This document shows, one piece after another, positions 11,701 through 22,270 of a stretch of DNA of 64,000 nucleotides (positions within the stretch are counted from its first letter, which is position 1; every line of letters begins with the position of its first letter). The DNA comes from Polytrichum commune (Eukaryota > Streptophyta > Polytrichopsida > Polytrichales > Polytrichaceae): positions 35,921,180 to 35,985,179 of the forward strand of contig OX485808.1 in the NCBI GenBank assembly GCA_950295325.1, written 5' to 3'. A program made the translations under genes and the position numbers. Below the pieces are notes generated by a model. That model was not told where the DNA came from. It searched no databases and saw nothing but the letters and a program-made list of their open reading frames with translations.

Positions 11701-12454
11701 AGAGTTTTAGTTGTTGGGTTATTCTAGGTAGATGGGTCTTAAATGGTTACTTTTTTCACCTGACTAGCCCACTTCCTCCCCGGGGGGGGTGGACTCTTCA
11801 TTGGAAACCCATGTGACATGCATGGGTCACTATGAAATCAACCCCTTATATCCAAGATGTTTATGGAGGAAAAAAGAAAGTATATGAGCTAATGGCAAGC
11901 TAGAAAATGGACTCGTGTATTTATATTAAAATTTTCAATTTAATGTGATAAATGCCTCCATTGTGTATATAAAATATAGGTCATGACTTGAGTATGCCTT
12001 TATTACATGAGAGATCCACGTTCCCTTTCTAATGAGGATGTCAGTGAACATTTTTTTTCATCCATAGCATGTAACTCAACGATTGCATCAGACTAACAAA
12101 GACAAGAGCAAACCAACTTAGCCATAATTTGGAGAGCAAAACTCAAGGGAGTCCATGAGCACTCCAAGAGCCTCTAGCTTATCCTATAACCCAAATGCGC
12201 AGCCTAACAATAATGGACAAGGGAGTCATTGAGGACGATTATCATATGACAACAATGGATGAACAATGTGAATTAGATGAAACTAACCAAAATATTGTCA
12301 AAATTTTCTCTAAGCATGAGGACCCCCTTTTGTACATCTACCTTTACTTAAAAACTATTAATATCAGTTAAAAATGTACACACTAGTGGAAATCAATACC
12401 TCTCCCTGATGTATACTATATACACTAATGCCTCAACTAATACCCCTTCTTACA
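11701..12454. other. Gene-free AT-rich stretch
   Basis: Resembles the sequence following repeat A at 8.9-9.4 kb (GACTCTTCATTGGAAACCCA, TACACACTAG-GGAAA), so it is probably a longer version of the same repeat family. No gene. Confidence 0.5.
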
Positions 12455-12800
12455 CTCCTTGAATATGAAACACACAATTGGTATGAGATAGTTAGCAAAT
12501 CCAAATTGAGGCCACAACTACTTTCTTCATAAATTTTGGAGTTCATAAGAATATCTTCTTCATTATCAAGTGAAGATTCTCAAGTTCATTAAGTTGTCAT
12601 ATAGTCCCCCCCCCCCACCCTCCCGCACCTCAAATTATGTTGTATATTGAGCCTAGAATGGATATCATAGTTTGAGCACGTAGTCCAATCTCATTTAAAC
12701 ACATGTTTTTTGGGTACACATTCTTGGAGTCACGCCTAGTCACACAACACTCAAAATATAGGTGTCCAATATAGATAAATAACCAAACTAAGCATGTCTA
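12455..12800 (+). repeat. Repeat A copy (12.5 kb)
   Basis: Near-complete copy with an uninterrupted run of 11 C (12607-12617) preceding the TTGAGCACGTAGTCCAATCT core. It ends in AAGCATGTCTACTT. Confidence 0.8.
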
Positions 12801-14300
12801 CTTGACGGTAGACGTGCTTAATTCCAACACAACAATAATATGGACGCCTATATATTTGATTGGTATGTGGTTTGGTGTGGACCTAAAGAATGGTCGTTAG
12901 CAAGATATGTGCTTCAAAAATATAGGACTGCATGTTCAATATTTCCTGGTTATTTAAGACTCACTAGTTGACATGAATTGGGGAGAGGGGGGGACCTATA
13001 TGGCCACTTAATGAGCACAAGAATCTTTACTTTGAATATGAACAAGGTATTCATATGAGATCCAAAAACTAATGAGGCAAATGGCTATGGGCATAATTTG
13101 GAATCATCTCCCACTATTTCCATGATTCATATCCTATGTGAAGTAGATGCAAAGAGAAAAGTATCCAAATTAGGCACATCTACCTTTATGTTTAGCAAAA
13201 GCATTGATCTAGTTCGTACACTAGGTCACCAAAATACAAGATATATGTAATCAATATTTGTGCATGTTGTACCATCTATTTATACTTTATAATTAATGTA
13301 TTCAAAATACACACAAGTACATGTTTGAGAACAATAGTAAACCGTGTATGGTATTCAGTGCACAATAGTGTCACTTACCTTATTTTGAGGCATATGCTAG
13401 GTTACACTCGAAGTAGTGCTAGGTTACACTCAAAGTAGTGCTAGGTTACACTTCGAGTAGTGTTGTGAGATGTATGCCCATGTTACACAATGGTCTACAA
13501 GTTGACTAAAGTGCACACAATTGACACTTGGCATGAAGATGTTCAAGAATAGCTTCCTCCTACATAACAAAATGAAAGCACGTGACACTTGCCATTAGTA
13601 TGCTCAACAATATCTTCCCTTTGCATAAACCTCGAATCTATTAACTCAAGTATCCCAGTGTGCTATATTAAATGTTTTAATGTAAATTATGATTCACTTA
13701 CAAAAGTTACTTATGTTGATGAATAGTACGATATTTGCAGTCAACAAACATGACCCTTTGAGACCTTTAGGCATCTAATTTAGGCCCTTTCGCAAATAGT
13801 GTATGTGACACTAAATACCACAACTAAAATGTGTGTAGTTCAACTCACATTTACACTCAAACAAGGGCAATCTTGACTTTAATTTTTTTTCCCTAATGAA
13901 TCACATCTTAGTGACAACAAAGTTGTGTGTTGCTGCACTGAATTGCCATCAAAATATCAACATATTGTTATGACACAAAGGTCATTCATTAACCATGATA
14001 CATTGTTTACATTATATGGATACTTTGTAACTTAAAACAATGAGGTGCAGCAAAATTATCCGTAAACTCCTCCAAAAGACTACTAAACATGGTGTGTGTG
14101 TGAAGGATACTAATAGACCATTGAATGTTATAATGTCAACCCAAGTTCTAAAAAGATGTGGGTGGAAGTTGTAGGACCTCATTTTCCATAGTCATAATTT
14201 TAGAGTCCCTTATTGTCTAAACTTGGGTCTCATAGTTCTCAATGGGCTGTGCAATGTTCTTGGTTATTAAAATGCACCAACCTATTCGATTGTTGCCATA
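12801..14300. other. Gene-free AT-rich stretch
   Basis: No coding region is supported. It includes the three-copy minisatellite at 13391-13465, annotated separately. Confidence 0.5.
13391..13465. repeat. Three-copy 25-bp minisatellite
   Basis: The unit GCTAGGTTACACTCGAAGTA occurs three times in a row with one or two changes per copy, separated by GT or GTGTT. Confidence 0.9.
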
Positions 14301-14427
14301 GCATTGTTCATATCCATAACAATGTTATGTGGGACTGACAATATTCCACAAAATGTTCTCCATATTTAGATATTTTGTGGAATAATATTAGTCCCACATA
14401 ACATTATTATGGATATGAATAATGTTG
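14301..14427. repeat. Snap-back inverted repeat (MITE-like or hairpin-RNA-like)
   Basis: Arms 14301-14354 and 14371-14427 are near-perfect inverted copies (both hold ATATCCATAA-AATGTTATGT and GTGGGACT) around a loop of about 16 nt. A degraded relative lies at 47713-47820. Such elements are often MITEs; transcription would give a long hairpin. Confidence 0.85.
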
Positions 14428-14639
14428 CGGCATAAATTTATTAAACAACTATTTTTATAATACTAGAGGTCAATCATAAAATAATAAGATTATGGCAACG
14501 GTGAAAGTAAACCAACTAGTAGGGTTCACAAAGATTATAGAAAAGATAAGAGTTTGCATTGACTGAATGAACCTTGAATGTGGGGGAAACCCGACAAGAA
14601 AGGGGTATAATGTCCATTGGATGTCACTGATCAATTAGC

Positions 14640-15640
14640 AAATATGGAATCTTCTTAAACAAACCCACCAACACACCCCGGATACATACAACTCACACCA
14701 CATCGTATTGGCTCAATGGGATCCCAACCAACACATACACATGCGTTGTATGCAACCTACAAGCATACACCAACAAAGACCACATGATTAAAGAATTACG
14801 ACTTGCTCAATCCAAATTCACACATATAGATAAATGGACATCCATCGACCAAATCAACCGCAAACTCTCCATTCAATTTTGAATAAACCCCATAATCACA
14901 GACGCTCAAATCACACAAATTGAAATTCCGAAAACACCCAATACATGAGCAACCACTGCAAGAATATATTCTTGGCGACTCTGCACCCAAACCCAAATTG
15001 GACACTATGCCCCAATAATGCCATAGACACTTGCCCACACTTACTCTCTACATGCTCAAACCCCACATAAAAGGACTGCATATAGCCCTCCATAGTAACG
15101 CAATACACAAACACATGAGATCCTACACTCACATCAACGCAAGAAACCAAAACTCTAGACCCTCAAGACATCACAATCCCACATTGGCTACTCCAATGCA
15201 CATGCTCCATCCCCCCACCCCCACCCCCAGTTTACATGCCTAACTAAACTCAAGCCATATATCTTATGTGTACTAGGTGCCCCCATTGATAGCCGAGGCC
15301 CCCTAACACCAAATGTCATACAATTCATAGAACTCACATATTGCCATGACAAATTTCTTGAAACCGCCCACAATGAGGAGGCCACTAAATACAACCCACT
15401 CATACAAGCACTTAGAACAACGGGATGGCAAGTCAACCCCCTCATCACTATCACAACTGCTGTTAGAGGAGCCATCCACAAACGATCAATTCAAGAATTG
15501 GATTGACTCAAAATACCCAAAAACAAAGTTAGAACACTCCTGAAACAAATACACCAAATTGCCATTAATTAAATACCTCACACACCTGATATTAAATAAA
15601 AGGAAACTAGACAACAAACAACCCCCCTATAGGACCCCCC
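14640..15640 (+). mobile_element. LINE 3'-end relic (plus strand)
   Basis: Frame-shifted remains of the C-terminal part of a LINE polyprotein. Recognisable in shifting frames are HIKGLHIALHSNAIHK (about 15061-15110), NARNQNSR, then ILCVLGAP, FIELTYCHDKF (about 15320-15355), KYNPLIQALRTTGWQVNPL and AVRGAIHKRSIQELD (about 15460-15508). The same ordered blocks occur in the minus-strand relic at 17.0-18.3 kb. The PD pair expected before ILCV reads PY here. Several stops and frameshifts make it non-functional. A C-rich run follows at 15637-15648. Confidence 0.75.
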
Positions 15641-15649
15641 CCCCCTAGA

Positions 15650-16079
15650 CGTAAGGCCTTGCACATATTAAACTAAAGGAACCCACCTTCCGAGAGGGAG
15701 GAAGTACCCTTCCCGTGACGCATGGTTAAACATGACCACAGTATAAAAAAACACAAGCTCCCACTCACGTCTATGTATAAACTATACCTTGACGTTGCTT
15801 TTATTTATTCAACTGGATGCCCGGACCCACATAGTCGCTCGGTGGAGCTAAGTAATGTTTACTAGCATGTCATACAACAATCTAATTAAGTAGTCTCAAA
15901 GTCATAACACACATGAGTTGTAAAACTCACCATTTTTATGGCCTACATGGTGTTACAAACTCCAAGTTTATGGATATTTCTCATACATACTAAATATAGT
16001 CTATAATTTGTGTACAATTTCAAATAATTTTAAAAAAAATCCCGCATTGAAATAATTATTGTTTTGATGGATTGTTGAC
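15650..16079. other. Gene-free stretch
   Basis: No recognised feature. It may include the 3' untranslated part of the adjacent LINE relic. Confidence 0.4.
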
Positions 16080-16330
16080 AAATAATAACATACCAAGCCC
16101 ATCTCAAGTATCTAAAGTATGTGGGTCTTATGTGACCGCTCTTCTTAATTAGATACCCATGTTTGAGAGGTATATACTAGATGTGTGTCATAGTTTGGAG
16201 CGGACACCAAAATGGCATGTGTTATGGTGAGATTGGATTATGTGCTCAATATATGCACACCATAATTAGGTCCAAATTTAACCTAATCATAAGGACCAAG
16301 AGAAATGAAATCTTCACTTGGACCTTTTAT
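16080..16330 (-). repeat. Repeat A copy, inverted (16.1 kb)
   Basis: Contains GATTGGATTATGTGCTCAA (the inverse of the TTGAGCACRTAATCCAATC core) and TTAATTAGATACCCATGTTTGA. A run of G near 16382-16390 corresponds to the family's C-tract. Confidence 0.7.
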
Positions 16331-17021
16331 ACAAAACAATATATGAATTCCAACTCCAGATCGAAAGGTCCTCGGGGGCATGGGGGGGGGGTCACCATCT
16401 TTCAAGGCAGAAGAAAAAGAACCAATGTCAAGCAATCCGATGTGAATTTGAGCCCATTGGTCCTACCTTGCTCAAAAATCCCCTTGGTGTAGGTTGGGGT
16501 TTACTACCTACCTTGCGGTGGGTGGGCTCTTGTTTGTTATTTTTCAAGGCACTACATTGAATATTGTATTTAGTGTCACCATCATCAAATAAAACCTATT
16601 GTTGTTTCTCCTCATGCATTGTAATTTCTTTTTGGCATTGTAGATTTACAATGTTGCAATTGTCGTCACTTACTAAGTGATTTCTCATCCAAAATTTGAG
16701 TCATCCATGTCAATATTTCATTACATAATTGTAAGGATGCATAAAATACCAACTCTGTTTCAATAATTGGCATTTGGATGATGAAGAAGAAGAACTCCGG
16801 TCTCCATAAGGATGCTGGAATGAATAAAGTGTATGTTCGTAAGACATCATTGGCCTTGCCCTAGGGCAATGGAGTTGCTTGTAAAACTACTTTACCCTTT
16901 GCAGGGAGTAGACACTACATTAGTGACTCATAGCCATTACCGGTAACTGGTATTATGTGACTGTCATTAGCAGAAGTCATTCAATGTCGTGGTACCACTA
17001 CAAGCATGGCATGTTATGGGT
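16331..17021. other. Gene-free stretch
   Basis: No recognised gene or repeat, apart from short ORFs of up to 100 codons without family resemblance. Confidence 0.4.
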
Positions 17022-17442
17022 CTATTTGTTTAGATATGACAATTCTTGCATGTGTGTGATGGGTTGTTGATTCTCTAACCTTTGTTTGTGGACTAGTATA
17101 GAGTGTACATATTGTATGGCAATGATGTTGATTTGTCTAAATGTGTTTTTGATTTTCATGACAGGGAATTTAAATTTTGTTCCCAATTTTTTCATTGATG
17201 GGATGTGTGTTGTAGCTCTTGCACTTGCGGCTAGGACCATAAGTGGTGCTACATTCCATCATTTTGTTGTGATGTTGTTGATGAGTGATTGATATTTTGC
17301 CGTTTTCTTGTTTAGAGTTTCTGCAGCAAATCTATCATTGCAATATTTTAATTTTATAAATTGGATGGTGATATATGGTGTAGGGGCTTCCGGTGGTGGA
17401 TGATTGTACGGGTGACCTATGATGCATAGTATGTCAGGCTTC

Positions 17443-17938
17443 CCCAGGGAGTGCACTGTTCAAGTACTGTATTTATACACGTGGGTGCACAAAAGGGGTA
17501 TTATTTAAAACAAGCATGTACAAAATGCACGTACAAGAGACATATTGCTATTAAGCAAGAAGTAGATATACATGAGGCTATAGAAAAATATATGTAAAGT
17601 ACGCATTTACGCGTTTACGCGTTCAAGTCAGACCTGGACCAAGAATCATGTGTTTTTTCATCCACTAAGTAACGATTTTATAACTAAAAATCCATGATTT
17701 GATATTATACATATAATAGGGCCATATTTTTGCATTTCCAAACATTTGTACACATGTTATATACAATTTCTGTATTTGTTTTTGGACCCTTGTGTACGTA
17801 TGGAAATGTATTTTGAAGCAATGAGATTTGTAAGTATATTGCTTGATTTTAGCAAAAATAAAATGTATACAGGGGTATTTTAATAAGGGGCATGCACGCA
17901 CGTGATGCTTGGTTTTAGTGAATAGTGCACTCCCTGAG
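17443..17938. mobile_element. 496-bp hAT-like non-autonomous element
   Basis: The ends are CCCAGGGAGTGCACTGTTC (left) and, inverted from the right, CTCAGGGAGTGCACTATTC. Flanks are CAGGCTTC at 17435-17442 and CAGGCTTC at 17939-17946, a perfect 8-bp direct duplication as made by hAT transposases. On removing the element and one duplication the LINE reads Leu-Lys-Pro-Asp-Ile-Leu-Cys without a break, so the insertion site is independently confirmed. No transposase is encoded. Confidence 0.92.
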
Positions 17939-18332
17939 CAGGCTTCAACCTCGTGTTGCAGTGGCACCTTTGGGCACCGCATGTGCACTGTAGTAGCCAT
18001 GTTGGTATTGTGTTTTCTTGGGGTATTCCATTGTTTGTGCCTACATTCATAAGTGTGTAATGTCTGGATATTTTATTTGATATGATAAGTTTACGTAGTT
18101 TCCATACAACTTTGTTGTGCCTTTTTGTTATTAGTGCATGAATGTGTGATTGTTTGCATTTGAGTAGTACGTGTAACCATGTGTCTGCATCTGATGAGTT
18201 GCAGATAAGACATGTCTTTGATGGGTAGGCTTATCTCCTAAAGAAAAGTTGTTTCCGCACGTGGCGCATATATTGTCCCGTTAGGAATTTCACTAGGCAC
18301 GTTTTTTGTTTATATGTGATAGAGGGGTTTTT

Positions 18333-19010
18333 CTAGAAGTCGTTTGATAATATCTTGTCAATAGCTTCGTTTTCAAGCCACTTATGTAATTGGTGTGTTT
18401 GATTTGCTATAACTTCTAGGTTATGCTTTTTATCATATTTGAGGACGTATTTTCCAAGGTGTCGGATGGGGCCTTTGTCTTGTGTCTCTTGCTTTGAGTG
18501 CCACCAATCTTTTGGAAGGTAGTATGGTGTAGGGTGTGCATGTTTGTATGGGGTTGCAACGTTTCTATTATCTAGTTCGCACCCCTCTTTGGCTAGCACA
18601 TATGCTTGTTCATTGCCTTTTATGTTGGTGTGGGCTTTGACTTTATGGAGTGTAGTTGTTTGTGTGCGATATGTTAACATTTTGGCCATAGATTCGAGGA
18701 TATTTTTATCTGGGTGGTTGTTATGCACAGTTGGGTGTTTGATTTGTGTGTTTAGTAGGTATAAGACATTGAGGCAGTTTGTGAAGATATGTGTTGGTTC
18801 ATCACGAAATGTGGTGGTGAGGAGGTGGAGGGTGTGGTGTATGGCCATTATTTCAGCTCGCAATATATTTTGTAGTCCTAGTAGTCTTTATGTGATTCTT
18901 AGGTTTTTAATGGGATTGTAAATGCCATATCCTGCCTTTTCACGTTTCCAGTGTCCTTGAATTGTTTCTTTAGGTGGTTTGAATGACCCATCTGTGTAAT
19001 AACAAAATTG
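18333..19010 (-). pseudogene. Decayed RNase H domain of the LINE
   Basis: The domain begins YYTDGSFKPP and continues GHWKREKAGYGIYNP, RAEIMAIHHTL and a KVKAHTNIKGNEQA block. Two of the four metal-binding acidic residues remain (D in TDGS, E in RAEI). The third is N (IFTNCLN) and the fourth is Y (GNEQAY), and a stop codon lies just upstream of RAEI. The enzyme would have removed RNA from RNA-DNA hybrids during retrotransposition. It is inactive as it stands. Confidence 0.8.
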
Positions 19011-19086
19011 TGGTGGATTTTTGAGGGGTAGACATTGTTCTAGGTTGATGACGAGTGGGATATTTATTTATGGTTTGGGTGATTGA

Positions 19087-19099
19087 TGGGGGGGGGGGG
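19087..19099. repeat. G homopolymer
   Basis: Run of about 12 G within the LINE relic, upstream of RNase H on the minus strand. Confidence 0.8.
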
Positions 19100-20697
19100 A
19101 TATGTGAGTTTGGACCATTTTGTACTACGGTTCATTGGGGTGTCTTTTGGCATGGTTTTCTATTCTAGGCTCAATTCGTAATTATGGTGGTATTGTTGGC
19201 TCTTCGTATATGATGGTGTCAACTTTGAAGTGTGTTATGACATGCGAATACGGGAAGGAGCCTTTGTGGGGATTAAGGTTGTGGTACCAATTTGGATTTG
19301 TTGTTATTAGTGTTGCAACTATGTTTGGGTTATTTTTGGCTGCAAGTTGTGCCCAATGGAGGGCTTGTTGGGCTTCGTTTTCTATATGTGGGTGAGTGTA
19401 TCAGTTACCTTGTTATTTGTGTTGGAACGCTATTCCTATTAATCCAAACACACCATCCCGAGGGAATGGGGAGTAGAATTGTCTGAGTGTGGTAGAACAT
19501 TTTATTGGTGAGGAGAAGAGTGTGATATCTAGGAGTCTATGAGGTGTTCAAGGATGGCATTTGGGAGCGTGTATTGTGAGAGTTTCAAAGGGTTGATTTT
19601 GGATGTTCTATATTTGTATCTCTAATATAACCATGCTACTTCCGTCTCAAATGCTTGCGTGGGAGGTTCTAGGTTTAGTGGTCCATTAATGATGCTTGAT
19701 ATTGTTTTCATAGCCATTGTAGCCTCTGTTCAGGGATGGTGATCAAGTGACGGCCAATGTTGTCGTAGATGTGTGATATACCATGTTGGCTTGGAATGGT
19801 GCTTTGTGTGTAGGCGATGTCACCTTCTGGGTTACGTTCGTTGGTGTGGATGTGACATAGGGGTATGGTTTGTGGTGAGGGGATATATCTTGTGTCTTTC
19901 GTTTGTTCTTGGTTGAAGTTTGATTGTAGTATGCTAGTGAAGTGTTGGTGTTGTTTGCAAGTGTAATCTTGCGTTAAGAGTAGAATGTTGTGGTTTATGG
20001 TATTTTGGTTGTTCCATGGGAACAATTCTCTTTGCGGCAACCATTTGCTATAATGTATTTCATTTGGTAGTGACCATTGGCATAGGTAAGCCGTGTATTC
20101 TTTCGTGATCTTGTATTTATCTTTGTATGTGCCAGGGCAGTCTTTTAGTATGTTGTGTATTGGGAATTGTGTGTGGTCTTTTAGAATGTGTAAGGGTGGT
20201 TTTTGGTCTTCTGGTGGTGGTGGAGGTAGGGGGTGTGCATTATGTTCTTGTTGTCTTGTATGTATGTTATGGTTTTGAATTTTATATTCATATTTCAAGG
20301 TGTTTGGCGCATCGTGTGCTAAGCACATATCCGGACGTCGTTGTGACATGGGGTTTCACAAAACACTGTTCTAGTGTAGTCTAGCGCGGTTTTTCCTATT
20401 TTAGTAGGTGTGTTATAATAGTATTTGAATTCATCAATAATCATTAGATGTGTGCCATTGGGGTGTATTATCTATTCAAGATTAGTTAAATTATGTAGTA
20501 TTAGTTTGTGTAGACATTTTAGGGATAGTGTGGGGGTTAGCAATGGTATATTTCTTGCTTGCCACATCCATTGTGTTTCTAGTGGTGTGGGGAGGAGGGG
20601 GAATTTCGCAAGTGTGTTTCTGAGGTGGGTACCGCTAGTTGTTTTGAGTAGGTCTAGGGTTCGTGTGATTGGCGATCTTATGCAGACATGATGTGAT

Positions 20698-21084
20698 ATG
20701 CACGTTAGGTTCTATGCCACTCCATGTTTGGCGTGTACGTATTTTACATACAGAGTACAATCCTTACAAAGCACAAGAACCAGACAATGTTTACCAAAAC
20801 CGAGGCACTTCAGCTATTGTATTTGTGCTCATACATCCAATCAACCATGTGTTCTCCAACTACTTCACAATACACGAAACCAAAACATCTTAGCATATAT
20901 TCCTTCAAAATTGCACAACCCTTATGATTGCATCCTTGAAGGAACAACCTCACCCGTGCCCATACAACCAACAATCATAAAATATGAAGTTAGTTATGTA
21001 CACAAGGTGTCTACATCAATATCCCGCTTGCCATCAATGTCAAATGCGTACATCAAACATTACTACAAGAAAAGGAAGGAATAA
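20698..21084 (+). other. Unrecognised 128-codon ORF next to the LINE relic
   Basis: An open plus-strand stretch abuts the truncated 5' edge of the minus-strand LINE. Its product is rich in Thr, His, Ser and Tyr, like the LINE proteins here, but no catalytic motif is recognised. It may be another LINE fragment in opposite orientation left by rearrangement. I do not support it as a host gene. Confidence 0.3.
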
Positions 21085-21967
21085 ACAAACGTATGGTAAG
21101 TTCATGTAGCAATATTTTACTCCACAAGTAAGTTCTCTACACCTTGGCGGTCGTGTGTTTCCAACCAAAATTCATGCAACACCGCTCGGGTCTAGCAAAT
21201 CCCCATGTAGCACTTGCCCACATTGTCACATGAAGTAGACTATGTGGCCACTCGAATGCACTTGCCTTAATCTTTTTGGTTAAGGGCTCACCCTAACTCT
21301 AAGCTTTTAGATTGGATATTTTTTAGGGTATGGATTGATACAACCTTTCTCTTCCTTAGGATGTGGTAGGTATGGCCATCACATTGTTAGCATCACCTTT
21401 ACTTGAGACCTTAGGTTGTTATCGTACATATGTGGGGCTTGATGGCTTACAACTTTATTATTCATACTTTTTCCAAGTACAATGTATCCTCATGACATGT
21501 TATGCATCTATACATATGTATTTATGCTCATTGGCCATATTTGTGCCTTTGAAAGAATACTAACCGGGATTCTACCATTAATAGAAGAAGGGAGAGAGGA
21601 CACTCTTGCTCATAGTTGCAAACTCAAATGTAAGACCATGGACCGTAGTTGAATATTTTATGATGTTTGCCACTTTTACTTCTCGGATTCACGGGGTTGA
21701 AATTTTTGTATATCTACAAATGGATCAGAATAAGCCCTAACAAATCTCATGAAATTTTGGAACCAGTCTTGAATTGTTGTGCATTATCTTGAATTTCGTT
21801 AAGTCTTTTATTTCGAGCGGGTCTCAAGCCATCTCGCTTTACCAAAAAGACCTTGGTTCTTTAAGGGTTAACCTATAGTAAACCACCTCAACCACACTCA
21901 AGATTAAAAGGCCTTCATTGATTGTTCAAGGTGAATGGACCCTTTACACTTGGGAGTTTTCACATCG
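21085..21967. other. Gene-free stretch
   Basis: No gene or repeat recognised. Confidence 0.4.
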
Positions 21968-22270
21968 AAAGCTCGTTCACATGGGGTCCCAAGTCCCAAG
22001 TCCCATTCATGTTAGCAAGTATTTTGCGGGACTTGTGTTGAGAGTTGGTTCTAGCTTTTTGCCTGACCTAACTTTCAAACACAAGTCCCAAGCTTGACCT
22101 CCAAAAAGTGTTGTGTTAGCATGTAGGCATTCATGTCATAATTGGGACTTATAATTTTGGGATTTCATGTGAAGCAGCAGGTCCCAACTTCCATGCTCTC
22201 AGCAACTGATGACATGGATCGATCTCAAGTGACTTGGGACTTAAAACTTGAGACCATGTGTGAAACAACC
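21968..22270. mobile_element. TIR element of the GGTTCACA group (same family as 62761-63526)
   Basis: The left end CTCGTTCACATGGGGTCCCA and the inverted right end GTTGTTTCACACATGGTCTC are similar. The interior matches, in inverse orientation, the outer element at 62761-63526: GACTTGTGTTGAGAGTTGG, GCATGTAGGCATTCATGTCAT and CAAGTGACTTGGGACTT are shared. The target duplication is not clear here. No coding capacity. Confidence 0.65.

Larger units (their letters stand above)
17022..20690 (-). mobile_element. RLE-type LINE relic with RNase H, split by a hAT-like insertion
   Basis: Read on the minus strand, the blocks are in order. A thumb-like region (RTLDLLKTTSGTHLR, WMWQARNIPLLTP) lies at 20.4-20.7 kb. 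A linker runs to 19.0 kb. An RNase H domain follows (TDGS at about 18983-18997). Next is a CCHC finger (CLIC, nine residues, H, four residues, C, at about 18.2 kb), then the block HALITKRHNKVVWKLRK. The C-terminal domain holds LKPDILC and a FIKLKYCNDRF block (17.26-17.45 kb). The tail is at 17.02-17.24 kb. CCHC finger plus PD motif is the signature of the restriction-like endonuclease (RLE) of R2-type LINEs, here joined to RNase H. Most of the reverse transcriptase and any N-terminal domain are missing. Stops, frameshifts and lost RNase H residues show it is dead. Confidence 0.8.
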
